Positions 1-9,099 of a stretch of DNA of 17,314 bases are shown here, one piece after another. How positions within the stretch are numbered: position 1 is the first letter of the stretch; the number at the start of each line of letters is the position of its first letter. Below the pieces are notes generated by a model. It had not been told where the DNA came from, searched no databases, and saw only the letters and a list, made by a program, of their open reading frames with translations. This DNA comes from Physocladia obscura (lineage: Eukaryota > Chytridiomycota > Chytridiomycetes > Chytridiales > Chytriomycetaceae). The stretch lies in the NCBI GenBank assembly GCA_027596945.1, contig JADGJH010000530.1:1-17314 (forward strand), read 5' to 3'. A program made the translations under genes and the position numbers.

Positions 1-240
1 TAAAATGATGTTAGGGTATATTTTGGGTTTTATCTCATGCACTCCACCACAGAGTAATGCAGATTTCAACAACATCTACTGAATGTGTTTTGTCAGGTAT
101 GTTCAAGCCATGCATGCAACCACTTCATGTTAGATTTAGAAATAATATATGTATATATGTTAAATAATAGTTACAGAATTGGAAGTAGAAATATTATTTA
201 TTAGATACTGTGAAAGAATATAAAATTTATTTCATTTCTG

Positions 241-534
241 CACTCAAGAACAAAGTCTCCAATGTGGGTTCAATTGGGCCAGATTAAATTCTTTGATCAT
301 GTTGTCCAGGTTGAGTTTGCTGCTAGAGCAGATTCAGGTGTTTGGACATCTTGGACTGTTGTTGATTGATCAGAGAGATTAACACCAATGAGGAAAATGC
401 CACTGCTTTCAAATCCTTTTGCAGAAATGACCTGCAGTCCATTCTCTGGAAGTTTTCAACATTTACACTCATGTCATCAAAGTCAAAATAAGCAGCTGAA
501 GCAGTTCTTGGATATGGATTTTTTTTTTTTTTTT
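241..534 (+). pseudogene. Possible eroded coding fragment in CpG-free DNA
   Basis: Read from 241, this frame runs 98 codons with one stop, a TGA at 367-369. The translation looks protein-like, with Trp, Phe, Arg and Pro spread through it (for example GVWTSWTVVD just before the stop). A TGA is what a CGA codon becomes when its methylated CpG deaminates, which fits the absence of CpG across the block. No start codon, splice sites or family can be assigned. It may be a remnant of a transposon-encoded protein, or chance openness in AT-rich DNA. Seen: the frame and the stop. Inferred: decay of a coding sequence. Confidence 0.3.
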
Positions 535-538
535 TTTT
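519..538. repeat. Poly(T) run, 20 nt
   Basis: An uninterrupted run of 20 T lies inside the CpG-depleted left flank, directly after the open frame at 241-534. It could be a simple homopolymer or the complement of a retroposed poly(A) tail. No target-site duplication was recognised to support the second idea. Confidence 0.9.
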
Positions 539-1243
539 AAAATGCTTGTCATAATTTGTCAGTAATGGTACAAGCAGTCAAAAAATAGAGCAAGACTCTT
601 AATCAATGCAAATTGAAGTGCAAGCAATGCCTTTGTGTTGTGTAGATTTAGTAAACAACAGCAAAGACAATGGAAATTGGGTGAAGTGAGACAATCCAAT
701 AATTACTGGTGGAACAATTAACAGCAATTGTTGGAGAATCACTGACCGTAAGTATAAAATTGGGAGCCAAGTGCAAACCCAATGAAAAGAAGCTTGATTG
801 AAAACAGTAAAGGGTGGAAAGTGTTGGAATGTGACTGTGGATCACTTTTTAACTCTGTTCTGTTCCAAAAATAAAACAATTATTTTTCCTCTTCCATCGT
901 CCGTCCTCAACCGACTGACTCCTCAAGGCCCTGCTCCTGCGTCTCCCACACTCCCGTTAGCGCTTCTCAACAGAAAGTGTGCGGAAAGAAAAAAAAAGGA
1001 AAAATTAAATGATATTGAACTTTCACTTATTGATATGATCGTAGTCAGTTTCTTATAGTTTGTGATTTTGTTTCTTTTTGCAAAAATGCTGTAGATTTCA
1101 TGTATCAATGTTGTATTTGAAGGATGTATTGGTGGTAGTGGTTGTTATAGTCTCCAATGCTCTTCAGATTGGTATTTGAGGTTCGCTGACAGGATTTTTG
1201 AGCATAGTGATTCTTCGTCAAAAAAAAAGTTGGAAACAAACGG

Positions 1244-2226
1244 ATGATGGCCGACATTTTGTCTCTGGCAATCGCAGAAGTTTCGGAATCGGCTGACGAG
1301 AATCAAATCGATGAGATTGGCGAAAGAGGAGCAAAGTCGCTGTATGAAACGGCGTTCGCATGGGGTAGCGGCCAAAAACAGCATCAACAGCACACAGTCA
1401 CTCGAGCCGCTCGACGCAACAACGCTCTCTCGCAATCGCAATCGCAACCTAAACCACAGCAGCAGCGTAATTTGCCACTCTCGGAAGACTCAGAGCAACA
1501 TTATTCTTTTGCTGCTTCTTCAACTGACACAAAATCAACTGCAAAACACTCGTTTTCCAGTTTACCGTTATCAACTCGCATCACAGTAAAAATAGACGCG
1601 TTCCAAGCACAGAATCGTGACTTGCCCGTTTCTCTAATTACAGCCCTACGAGCCGGCGCACGTATAATCCGCATGGCTGAACAGCGTACCCATTCATTGC
1701 CATGGCTTATGAAAATATACCAAATCACTGACATTCCACCGCTCGTGCAAGCAGCTATTGCGGTTGTTGTGTTAATTGGTGTGTTGAAGCGCGCCATGAG
1801 CAAGCACGCACGGTTAATGTCCAATGTTTTCGGCGTTGTTCATCCAGCTGTGATGTCTGTTTTGGCGATTGAACGGCCAAGAGATGATAGCGAGGATGAA
1901 AGATTGTATACGTATTGTGAGTTCGCTGTAAATTTCTATTTCTTGAACTCACCTCGATTTGCAGGGTCGGTGTTCGGATTTTTTGCGATCCTTGATCATT
2001 TTTCTCCGATAATCATGCACATTTACCCAGCTTACTATTCAACAAAAATATCGATTTTGTACTGGCTTTATGCCAAAAATGGTGCATCAAAAGTTTATCA
2101 CAGAATCTATCGTCCCTTGTTGGAGAAGGTAAGACAGTTTATTGAATATTTTAATTTATTGAGCCTATTTACTAAAAATAATTTGCACAGTATATGTCTT
2201 TTTCACCACGTCAGCCTTTGCTTTGA
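1244..2226 (+). CDS. TB2/DP1/HVA22 (REEP/Yop1) family membrane-shaping protein
   Basis: Members of this family insert paired hydrophobic hairpins into the ER membrane and curve it into tubules. Exons are 1244-1916, 1965-2128 and 2191-2226, giving about 290 residues. Introns are 1917-1964 (GTGAGT..GCAG, 48 bp) and 2129-2190 (GTAAGA..ACAG, 62 bp, with TTACTAA as a likely branch site). The TB2/DP1/HVA22 domain covers about residues 192-275: FGVVHPAVMSVLAIE, then LYTYW made across the first junction, then SVFGFFAILDHF and YPAYYSTK. Splicing restores the family's conserved TYW and following hydrophobic stretch, which is strong support for the first intron. Residues 166-181 add a further hydrophobic segment. 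The first 165 residues are an unusually long tail, rich in Gln, Ser and His at about 43-100. ATG 1244 is followed at once by a second ATG; either could start. The lipase gene begins 74 bp downstream on the same strand. Confidence 0.88.
1917..1964 (+). other. 48-bp in-frame, stop-free intron in the REEP-type gene
   Basis: The intron runs from GTGAGT to TTTGCAG. Its length is a multiple of three and it has no in-frame stop, so an unspliced reading frame runs straight through and would insert 16 residues (CEFAVNFYFL and on) into the conserved membrane domain. Removing it gives the family-typical LYTYW followed by SVFGFF, so it is a real intron that a naive ORF call would keep as coding sequence. 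Confidence 0.88.
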
Positions 2227-2300
2227 GAAGGAATGAAATTTTTTTTAGCACATTTCAAATATCACACAGATTTTTTATTTTGTGACACATTGAAAGAAAG

Positions 2301-3701
2301 ATGGTGCACTTGTACGTTCTGGAACATGGATTGTGGGGCGAGTCAGGACACATGAAGTATGTGGCATCGCAGATAGAAACGCGTGACGAGGCGGTCGAGA
2401 TACTTAACAGCAATGTGAATGACGGAACGCACACGTATGCGGGCCTGGACGGATGCGGTGCACGATTGGCGGCGCTTGTTGTTGCGCGGCTGAGCAACAA
2501 AAGCCTGCCGGCGGTAGATCACATATCGTTTGTGGGATACTCGCTGGGTGGACTGATAGTGCGCTATGCCATCGGCGTTTTGTTTTCGCTCGGTTGGTTT
2601 GAGCGTGTGGTGCCACACACGTTTGCCACATTTGCGTCGCCACATTTGGGTGCGCGCCGTGTCGCCAACGAGCACCCGCGTGACGTCGACCTCGAATCGC
2701 GCGACTTGTCACGCGCATCGAACGCCGACCCAAGCGCGGAAGTCACAGGCTCGAAAACTGACATCCAAAACGCGAAAGCAAAAACTCCAAACACGTTCAG
2801 CCTCAATTCGCCCGGAATGGTTTCCTTCTTCAACTCGGCCGGCGCTATCCTCACGGCCCGCACTGGCGCACAGATGCTTCTCCAGGACAGTGCCCACTCC
2901 CAGTCCCTCCCGACGCATGATCCCGCCTTGCGCAAAACCGTGTTTGTGCTTGCCGACCCGGCCCTCCCCTTCTGGCTGGCCCTCAGTCGCTTCAAGCACC
3001 GTGTGGTCTACGCAAACCTCGTAAACGATCCCCTCGTCTCCCACAAATCCGCCGCATTCGTCTCTACCAATCCGCTTCCATTACCTCCTCAAACCCTGAA
3101 ATCTCTTGAACCCATCGACGAAAACTACCCATCGCTTGTCACACTTCCCGAGAACATCTCACATGAACCCAATACGGCTGATGAGCCACAACTGCAGGAT
3201 CAACAGCCTTCTATCCGCGATCGAATTGCTACTCCACTCTTCTTTTCTTTATTTATTTCAATCGCGTTACTAGTTTTGGGAACCCGTCGATTATATTGGG
3301 GTGGCATCGCTACAACACGCGCAGTTGGTCGCGCAATTGGGCCGAAAAAATCTGTTACTGAGCTTGTTCCAGCTGAAAGTGCTCCTCCATCTTGGCTTGA
3401 AGCTGATTCGAACTCTCCTGAATTTCATAATTTGCGATGGCTTCAAAAATGGACAAGAACGGCAAGTTCCATTGGAACAAAAGAAGCAGGTCTCATTATC
3501 GCAACAGACAACAATGAATATGAACCTGTCGATGATGACGATTACGCATTCAGGAACTTGAATAAACTGCATTGGGAAAAATTTCATGTGCGATCTGATC
3601 ATCGCCGTGCTCATGCGACAATTGTTAGACGCGCAGAAAGTTTTGCTGGAAATGAAGATGTTGTCGCCCATTTCGTGAATTATTTTGTGGGACAATTTTG
3701 A
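2301..3701 (+). CDS. DUF676 serine lipase/esterase (Lpl1/Rog1-like)
   Basis: This single-exon gene encodes 466 residues. It is an alpha/beta hydrolase of the DUF676 family, which in yeast includes lipid-droplet phospholipase Lpl1 and lipase Rog1. It begins almost directly with the oxyanion-loop motif HGLWG (9-13). The nucleophile is Ser81 in GYSLGG, the likely acid Asp243 in YANLVNDPLV, and the likely base His438 (or His434) in RSDHRRAHATIV. ASPHLG (112-117) is typical of the family. Residues about 121-165 are a hydrophilic, probably disordered insertion. One hydrophobic segment (about 312-327) followed by Arg-Arg suggests membrane or lipid-droplet anchoring between the acid and the base. ATG 2301 lies only eight residues before HGLWG, as in relatives, so the start is secure. 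The middle (about 2600-3060) is visibly richer in G+C than the end. The exact lipid substrate cannot be read from sequence. Confidence 0.9.
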   Translation: MVHLYVLEHGLWGESGHMKYVASQIETRDEAVEILNSNVNDGTHTYAGLDGCGARLAALVVARLSNKSLPAVDHISFVGYSLGGLIVRYAIGVLFSLGWFERVVPHTFATFASPHLGARRVANEHPRDVDLESRDLSRASNADPSAEVTGSKTDIQNAKAKTPNTFSLNSPGMVSFFNSAGAILTARTGAQMLLQDSAHSQSLPTHDPALRKTVFVLADPALPFWLALSRFKHRVVYANLVNDPLVSHKSAAFVSTNPLPLPPQTLKSLEPIDENYPSLVTLPENISHEPNTADEPQLQDQQPSIRDRIATPLFFSLFISIALLVLGTRRLYWGGIATTRAVGRAIGPKKSVTELVPAESAPPSWLEADSNSPEFHNLRWLQKWTRTASSIGTKEAGLIIATDNNEYEPVDDDDYAFRNLNKLHWEKFHVRSDHRRAHATIVRRAESFAGNEDVVAHFVNYFVGQF

Positions 3702-3889
3702 AATTTTTTTTTTTTTTCGTTGCTTCTATGATCTACCTTTTTTATTGACCAACCCTGTTACGGCGCCCTTTTACCTTTTTTCGAAGGATGCTGTCCTACA
3801 CTGTTCTCAATTTTTTCAACTTCTCCTTGCGGCATTCTAGCTAAATGTGTTGATTTTGAGAATGAGCTGAACTGTATACGGAGAACGTT

Positions 3890-6435
3890 TCATGTGATTG
3901 ACCAAAAAGAATCTTTTAGCTGGAAAAAGCATAAATACACACATATAAATCCATTTTCAAAGACTTATTTTTTGGATGATAATATAAATCAAAATGAAAT
4001 GTATTGTTCTAACAATAAATGTTCGATCCAAATACCTCAACTTTCGTTCAACAGGAAAAATTAGATTGAAATTCTAATTTACATCAAGAATATTCAGAGA
4101 ATTTGGCTTGAACGGGCAATGACATTCAGCAGGTACTAGTGTCTTTAGATGGTATTTCTTCAGGTGAATTTGAGTGTAAAAAGACATTGCTGGCTCTGGA
4201 AGATCATTTTACTTCAAATTTGAGCTCTGACAGAATGATGGCATCTTTGAATTGTTACAAGTTTGCGCATTTAACAAAGCAACATGGGTGCCCACTGAAA
4301 ATGATGGCACTACTGTAAAAGAGCAGTTTCTCACAAGACACATGGTTCCTTCCACTATGGCTTTGAGTTTCCATTTAATAATTCCATTTGAAAGTTAATC
4401 AAAACACCAGGCTAAATCAAATACAACAGTATTGCCAGTTTCAAAGAGAAAGTCATGTAAGTGGATTTCAAGCTGAAAAGAATATATGCTTACCAGTATC
4501 CCATTCAAAACTCACAGCAAAAACTCCATACAAAACTCTCACCTAAATTCCAGAGAAATCCATACAAATCAATGGAATATATAAAATCATATTTGATAAA
4601 AATTAGAGTTGTATTATCAAAAAATCATGAAAATGTGAAACTCACTGGATTTAAAACCTAGCTGTTCAATAATACTACAGCCCAAACAGTAAGTCCACTG
4701 TTGCTTATTCCAATATGTATTCTTTTTGATGTAAGCTGTGATTCCAAGCAGACATGAGATCTTGATTTTGATTCTACTGATTTCTTGGTAGAAGCCAATA
4801 CATGTTGGTCTGATTTCCTCTTTTGGGACAGAGACAGTGGATTCCTTACCACACTTGTATAAGTTGAATGGCACATAATCAATGATTGATTGGTCATCCT
4901 TGTCAACATAATAGGTGCACTGTTTTGGTTTGAGTGACATGTGGAAACAAATAAATGGTTTCTGTCATAAATAATCCAACCAATGATGCATTCAGAGCCA
5001 TTGCAGCCTGTTTTTAGGAAAGAAAGGTAACTTATTTGAAAGTGCAGCCTTATATAGTTGTTTTCCAACAAAGTCACATGCCTCATCAAAAGAAGAAATT
5101 TCATTTCCTGGAGAGCAATTGAAGTTGGAGGAATGATCTGTGTATTTAATTTGCTAGTTTAAAAAATTAAAATTAACCTATCTCCTTGTGCCTATAGCAA
5201 CAACACTCATGACAAGTGACTTCATCTTTGTCTTACTACTACCCCTATAACATTCAAGTTGGTACTCACTACACATGATTCATATGTTGCAATAAATAAA
5301 GGGCAGAGATTTGCACACTTAGGGGTAGGTGATACAGACTTGACTAACTGAAAAGTAAAAACATGTGTATCCATTTTCTTACTTTTGTGCAAAGTGCCAT
5401 ATCTCATATTTAACTGAAAATTCAAATTTTTATTTCAAACAACTTATTTTCTATTCCAATATGTTAAATATAATGATTTATATTTGATATACAAACTGAA
5501 TGCACTATATGAGATTTAATAATTTTTTATATTATATAATCTTATGTCTGCAAAATTCAAAGAAAATTGTTTATTTGACAGGCACATCATCAAGAAAGTG
5601 TGCAACAAAAATGGAGGAAATTTAACTTCCAACTTTGTCTCATAAATTTGAATCAAAAATTAAATTAATATAGAATAGTTTACATGAGGCACAGGAATGG
5701 AGTTTTTATTTAGTGTTCTATTTTTGGAAAGAAAAACAAGAAGTTTTTGACTAGGTTATTGCAAGTCCCATGCAAACAATTCAAATGAATCCGAAGGTGT
5801 AGGATTCAACAATAGATCTATGCAATAATCATATCTACATTATGGAAGAGTGAAAGATCACTTTGACACACAAAAGTTGGATTGCCTTATTTTGGATCAA
5901 GCAATATCATTTCAATTGAGATTCCAGCTCATTTGCTTAAACTTGAAGCATTCAATTAGAATTAATGTCAAATATACCTTGAAGGAACAAATTTTGAATT
6001 GGAACAAGGAATTGATAAATGGTGATTAAACTAGTGTCCAAATTCCATAATTTGCACCTTGACTGTTCCATCCATGTTCAATTGCTTCTGTTTCAAATCT
6101 TTGAGCCTTGCTTGAATGCTGTGCTCTGATAAATGCTTATTTTTTTCTTTATGAGTGGCAGTTATTATCATGCATGTTTGATATGGGGTATACTGTCCAA
6201 GTTGTCTTGAACAATTCAACTCTGTCATCAATAATCAATACTGCATAATGGTCAACTCCATTAAAAGTTAACACAAGAAATTGATTGATAGCATTTTTTA
6301 TTTTCATTGCTCATGAATGTCACTGTATATTTATATTTGAAATCAATCTGAATTTTTGAAAGTGATACAATTTTTTCACACAACTTAAATGTAAAAACAT
6401 TCATTCAGATGTTGTTGATTTTTTCATCTCCTTAT
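3890..6435. mobile_element. Candidate relic of a methylated, decayed transposable element
   Basis: The call rests on composition, not on recognised ends or enzymes. CpG is nearly absent and TG/CA-containing words are common. Fragments of open frame lie on the minus strand, and no functional gene is present. Other gene-free spacers here, such as 7236-7905, keep many CpGs, so the depletion is local. Loss of CpG by deamination of 5-methylcytosine is the known fate of methylated repeats. I found no terminal inverted repeats, long terminal repeats or target-site duplications by eye. The limits are the points where CpG density changes. Confidence 0.4.
4617..5104 (-). pseudogene. Overlapping minus-strand frame fragments; possible decayed mobile-element ORF
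   Basis: Two minus-strand frames overlap here: one open for 148 codons (5104-4658) and one for 107 codons (4940-4617). The first looks more protein-like at its beginning and the second does so from about 4940 onward, as if a single ancestral frame shifted near 4950. The block holds no CpG at all. No catalytic motif, zinc finger or reverse-transcriptase box was recognised, so the family cannot be named. In AT-rich DNA, frames of this length can occur by chance, so this is a candidate only. Confidence 0.25.
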
Positions 6436-6575
6436 CGATTTTCGTGCGCAGAAACTCCCCTCCTCACAAGCTTTAAAATTAAAATAATAAAGAATTTTTA
6501 TTTTTGCTATGAACTACATTGTAGACAATTTTCACTAATAATTGTTTCGTTAAATATTTGACCAATTTTTCAAGC

Positions 6576-7235
6576 TCATTTTCTCCCAATTTTCAAAGTT
6601 TTAATACTGAAAAACCCACTAAATCTCTGCTCAGTATTCTTTTTGCGGTAACGGCTGGCTGAAGTAACATCACCAATGAAAAATCCACTGACCCTGTGCC
6701 CAAGGTTCATTTTGCAACCACGGCTGGCTGCAGTTCCAAATTTTACATAACTGCCACCGTCAAATGCATCGTGGCATGGTTCAATATCGTCAGGGACGAT
6801 TGCAGCGGCTGCATTTGCTTTTTCAGAATGCTTGACCCCAAAAAGCACCAAAAATTTTTTCACCACTTTTTGTCCCAATTGATCAAGCTGAGTTTTGATT
6901 TGAGTTTTCATAGAAGTGTCTTGGTCGATTTCGTCGTGCAGGGTTTCTCCAACTTTGCGCATCTTTTGAGCCAACAACGCGTTGAAATTTCTTGTCGCAG
7001 ATATTTGATGCATTTGGAAATTTGTAACAGACGATGATACACTGGATGATACACGTGATTGGCCAGGATACGGAAGTTCACCTTCAGATTCAGAAAGATG
7101 GACGTTCTCAAGTGTGGAACGAGGCGATGATTGTTGCGTGGAAAGGTCTGGTTCTTGTGGAATTGGACTTGTTTTCAAGTTGTTGTTGTCGGTTTGATCC
7201 ATTTGGATTGTCTTGAGTGGTTGGTGGAAATTCAT
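6576..7235 (-). CDS. Unknown protein with a duplicated C-terminal SGFF motif
   Basis: An uninterrupted frame encodes 219 residues; I do not recognise the family. Residues 1-80 are rich in Ser, Gln, Pro and Asn and probably disordered, with a run of Ser and Val at 61-70. Residues about 82-135 are likely helical (FNALLAQKMRKVGETLHDE onward, then QLDQLGQKVVKKFLVLFGV). The C-terminus carries two copies of a 19-residue motif, 168-186 and 191-209, each beginning T-x-A-S-R and ending R-x-S-G-F-F, with 11 of 19 positions identical. The ATG at 7235 sits in an A-rich context (ACAAAAAATGA), and an A-tract of 23 lies about 47 bp upstream on the coding strand. It is transcribed away from the GT32 gene at 7906. 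CpG content inside the frame is normal, unlike the DNA just downstream, which supports it as a living gene. Confidence 0.6.
   Translation of the reverse strand: MNFHQPLKTIQMDQTDNNNLKTSPIPQEPDLSTQQSSPRSTLENVHLSESEGELPYPGQSRVSSSVSSSVTNFQMHQISATRNFNALLAQKMRKVGETLHDEIDQDTSMKTQIKTQLDQLGQKVVKKFLVLFGVKHSEKANAAAAIVPDDIEPCHDAFDGGSYVKFGTAASRGCKMNLGHRVSGFFIGDVTSASRYRKKNTEQRFSGFFSIKTLKIGRK
6609..6734 (-). repeat. Two diverged tandem copies of a 57-bp unit inside the coding region
   Basis: Positions 6678-6734 and 6609-6665 align without gaps at 42 of 57 bases by hand count, offset by 69 bp, an exact number of codons. Both translate to a Thr-x-Ala-Ser-Arg ... Arg-x-Ser-Gly-Phe-Phe unit. The conserved ends and variable middle suggest an in-frame duplication kept for a peptide motif, not a recent slippage event. 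Confidence 0.8.
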
Positions 7236-7905
7236 TTTTTGTTTTCAGCTCTTGTTTTAGATATTTCCCACAAAAAGACAATTTTTTTTTTTTTTTTTTT
7301 TTTTGTTGTTTTGTGAATCCCTTATTCTATTATTCGCTTGTTGTAAATCAAGAATATCTTTATTTTATTCTTTTATTTCCCTTTACCCCGTAGAATTTCT
7401 AGGATAGATAAACTTTTTTTCGAGCCATGTGACTATTTTCATAGAGTCAGAATTTATAATACTATTTAGCGATTGTGGCTGACCGATTTTTTTTTTCTTT
7501 ATTTTAATTTTTTAATTTCTTCGATTTTTTCATTTAATTTTTTTCATTTCTCATGACAAATAATGACATTTCACATTTTGCCGTAACGGAAGCCAAATTT
7601 CGCGTATCCGTTCCGTAGAATCTTGATTTGCGAAACTTATACGATGTCAAATTTAAAGAATACTTACTTACAGATGTCATATTTACTTTTCTCGTCGTTG
7701 TTCAGAATCCATAAACATTTGAAAAAAAAAGTTAAAAAGATAGACTAATCAATTTTTTCTGTCGGCTGTTGTAAAATTTAAGACAATTATTTGTTCAATG
7801 CAGGATAATGATTTATTATTACACTTATAGTCTGTTGAGAGGAAAAGAAATCAGAAAAAAAATTTTGAAAATTTTTAACATTACAAAAGAAGCGGCTGCT
7901 TCGCC
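7236..7905. promoter_or_regulatory. Divergent promoter region between the SGFF gene and the GT32 gene
   Basis: This 670-bp spacer lies between the start codons of two divergent genes, so it should hold both promoters. The visible feature is a T23 run at 7282-7304; poly(dA:dT) tracts are known to exclude nucleosomes in fungal promoters. Further T-rich patches occur at about 7489-7555. CpGs are frequent, in contrast to the block at 3890-6435. No specific transcription-factor site can be supported. Confidence 0.5.
7282..7304. repeat. Poly(T) run, 23 nt, in a divergent promoter
   Basis: An uninterrupted run of 23 T lies 47 bp upstream of the minus-strand start codon at 7235 and about 600 bp from the plus-strand start at 7906. 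It probably acts as a nucleosome-depleting tract; this is inference from known behaviour of such runs. Confidence 0.9.
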
Positions 7906-8984
7906 ATGCACCATCACATGCGATTGACACTGATATTATGTCTTCTAACAGTAATCGGGCTATGCAGTCTCAGCATCAACACGTTTCTTACATACCGTGA
8001 AGAGTCAATCCGACTTGAACGAGTGGAAAACGACAAACTGTTGCCGCCTGAGCCGCCATCACCAAATATTCCCCACGCAATTCTGCAAACCTATAAAACA
8101 AGTCATATTGACGAATGGAAAAAAGAAGAAGGAAAAAACAACCGCACTTCATGGTTCCTGTCATGGGGCCAGCAGAATCCAAACTATACACACATTGTTC
8201 TCGACGATCTTGCAGCCATAGAGTTTATGACTGCGGAATTCACCAGGCGAATTGCTAATGCATATATTAAACTGCCATTGAAAGTTGAAAGAGCTGATAT
8301 GCTTCGATATGCAATGGCTTTGAAATGGGGTGGGATTTACACCGACAGTGACACATTCTGCCACCGCCCAATCGATAAATGGGTCGGAGAATATAAAAAT
8401 GCCTCGTTTATTGTGGCAGTTGAGGTATCATTGCTTGCCATTGTTTCCTTTCATCTCTGGCTTGTTCTAATTTTTAATACAATCAAAAATACAAAAAATG
8501 ATTTCAAATAAAGTTCTTCAAAGATTCCTCGGCGAAATTTGAAAGATTTCGGTATACGCAACTCGTTCAGTGGACGTTTGCTGCTGCACAAAATCACCCA
8601 ATATTGAGAAATCTCTTGATTCAATTGACGCGTTCAATTGAACTTACACCGAGTTTTCATTTACCGCAAGCAGTTGTTGTGGAAAAACTCAGCGGACCAC
8701 AATTTTTCACGTCTGTCATTGAAACATATCTGAAGGCACATGGTGAATCTCTTAACCGACTGAACAAGGATGATACACAAAGGGTGTATTTTGAAAAGAG
8801 TGGGGTTTTGGTTTTGCCGCTCAACTCGTTCTCAGTTGGCAATGAAACAATGGATATGGATACTGCGTTCGTCAGCCATTATTTCAAAGGGTTTGACATG
8901 CAAACAGGTTGGAAAAATGGAAACGGAAAAATCAAAGAAGCGACTGAAAGTTCAACAAAAGCAAAGAAGAAAAAGATACATTAA
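7906..8984 (+). CDS. GT32 (OCH1-type, DXD motif) Golgi glycosyltransferase
   Basis: Family members transfer a sugar, mannose in OCH1, from a nucleotide-sugar donor to glycans in the Golgi lumen. Exons are 7906-8424 and 8514-8984, giving about 329 residues. Residues 6-27 form one hydrophobic signal anchor, as expected for a type II membrane enzyme. The family opening IPHAILQTYKT is at 55-65, and the donor-binding core RADMLRYAMALKWGGIYTDSD is at 129-149, with Asp147 and Asp149 forming the DXD metal site. Exon 2 continues in the family pattern (QLVQWTFAAAQNHPIL), which fixes its frame. The intron 8425-8513 (GTATCA..AAATAAAG, 89 bp) was placed by frame; its acceptor lacks a pyrimidine tract. Without splicing, the frame stops soon after 8424. 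N-glycosylation sequons occur at Asn79, 93 and 165. The Lys-rich C-terminus (KAKKKKIH) is unusual. Donor and acceptor sugars cannot be decided from sequence. Confidence 0.88.
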
Positions 8985-9099
8985 CTCATATCATGTTTTT
9001 AGATACAAACAAAATGTGGTCGTCAGCCAAACCCCTTTAACACACTCAAGCGAAACTGGTTAAAAAAAAAAAACCCATTAATTTTGATCAAAATTGATC

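Larger units (their letters stand above)
1..1243. other. Gene-free left flank; positions 1-896 nearly CpG-free
   Basis: I see no intact gene here. By eye, positions 1-896 hold a single CpG (747-748), whereas 897-1243 hold several, including a pyrimidine-rich stretch at about 885-970. The composition therefore changes near 897, just upstream of the REEP-type gene at 1244. A T20 run sits at 519-538. Positions 241-534 form a mostly open plus-strand frame with one in-frame TGA and are listed separately. The CpG-containing part from about 897 probably includes the promoter and 5' leader of the next gene, but no specific promoter element could be recognised. Confidence 0.6.
3702..6575. other. Long gene-free stretch; about 3890-6435 strongly CpG-depleted
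   Basis: No intact gene is visible in 2.9 kb. The first ~190 bp after the lipase stop have normal CpG content, and 3705-3718 is T-rich, so this part is probably 3' UTR and terminator. From about 3890 to 6435 I count six CpGs in total: at 4024, 4045, 4113, 4266, 5792 and the edge at 6436. None occurs from 4268 to 5791. CpGs reappear at 6436-6450, just downstream of the 3' end of the minus-strand gene at 6576. Open frames in the block are short and mostly lack convincing protein character; the best scraps are on the minus strand (4617-5104 and 6031-6231). Confidence 0.7.

Noticed and set aside
1..30. Single TTAGGG near the left end as possible telomeric repeat
   Set aside because: One copy only, with no array; chance occurrence.
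798..1108. Overlapping plus and minus frames at the edge of the left CpG-poor block
   Set aside because: Low-complexity translation, no credible start for the plus frame (it begins with TTG), and no family signal.
2343..3044. Several long frames overlapping the lipase gene on both strands
   Set aside because: They are shadows in a G+C-rich coding stretch. The plus-strand lipase frame carries the motifs and full length.
6031..6231. 66-codon minus-strand frame in the CpG-depleted block
   Set aside because: It looks faintly protein-like (QARLKDLKQKQLNMDGTVK) but is isolated, lacks motifs and is flanked by stops. It is kept only as support for the mobile-element relic idea.
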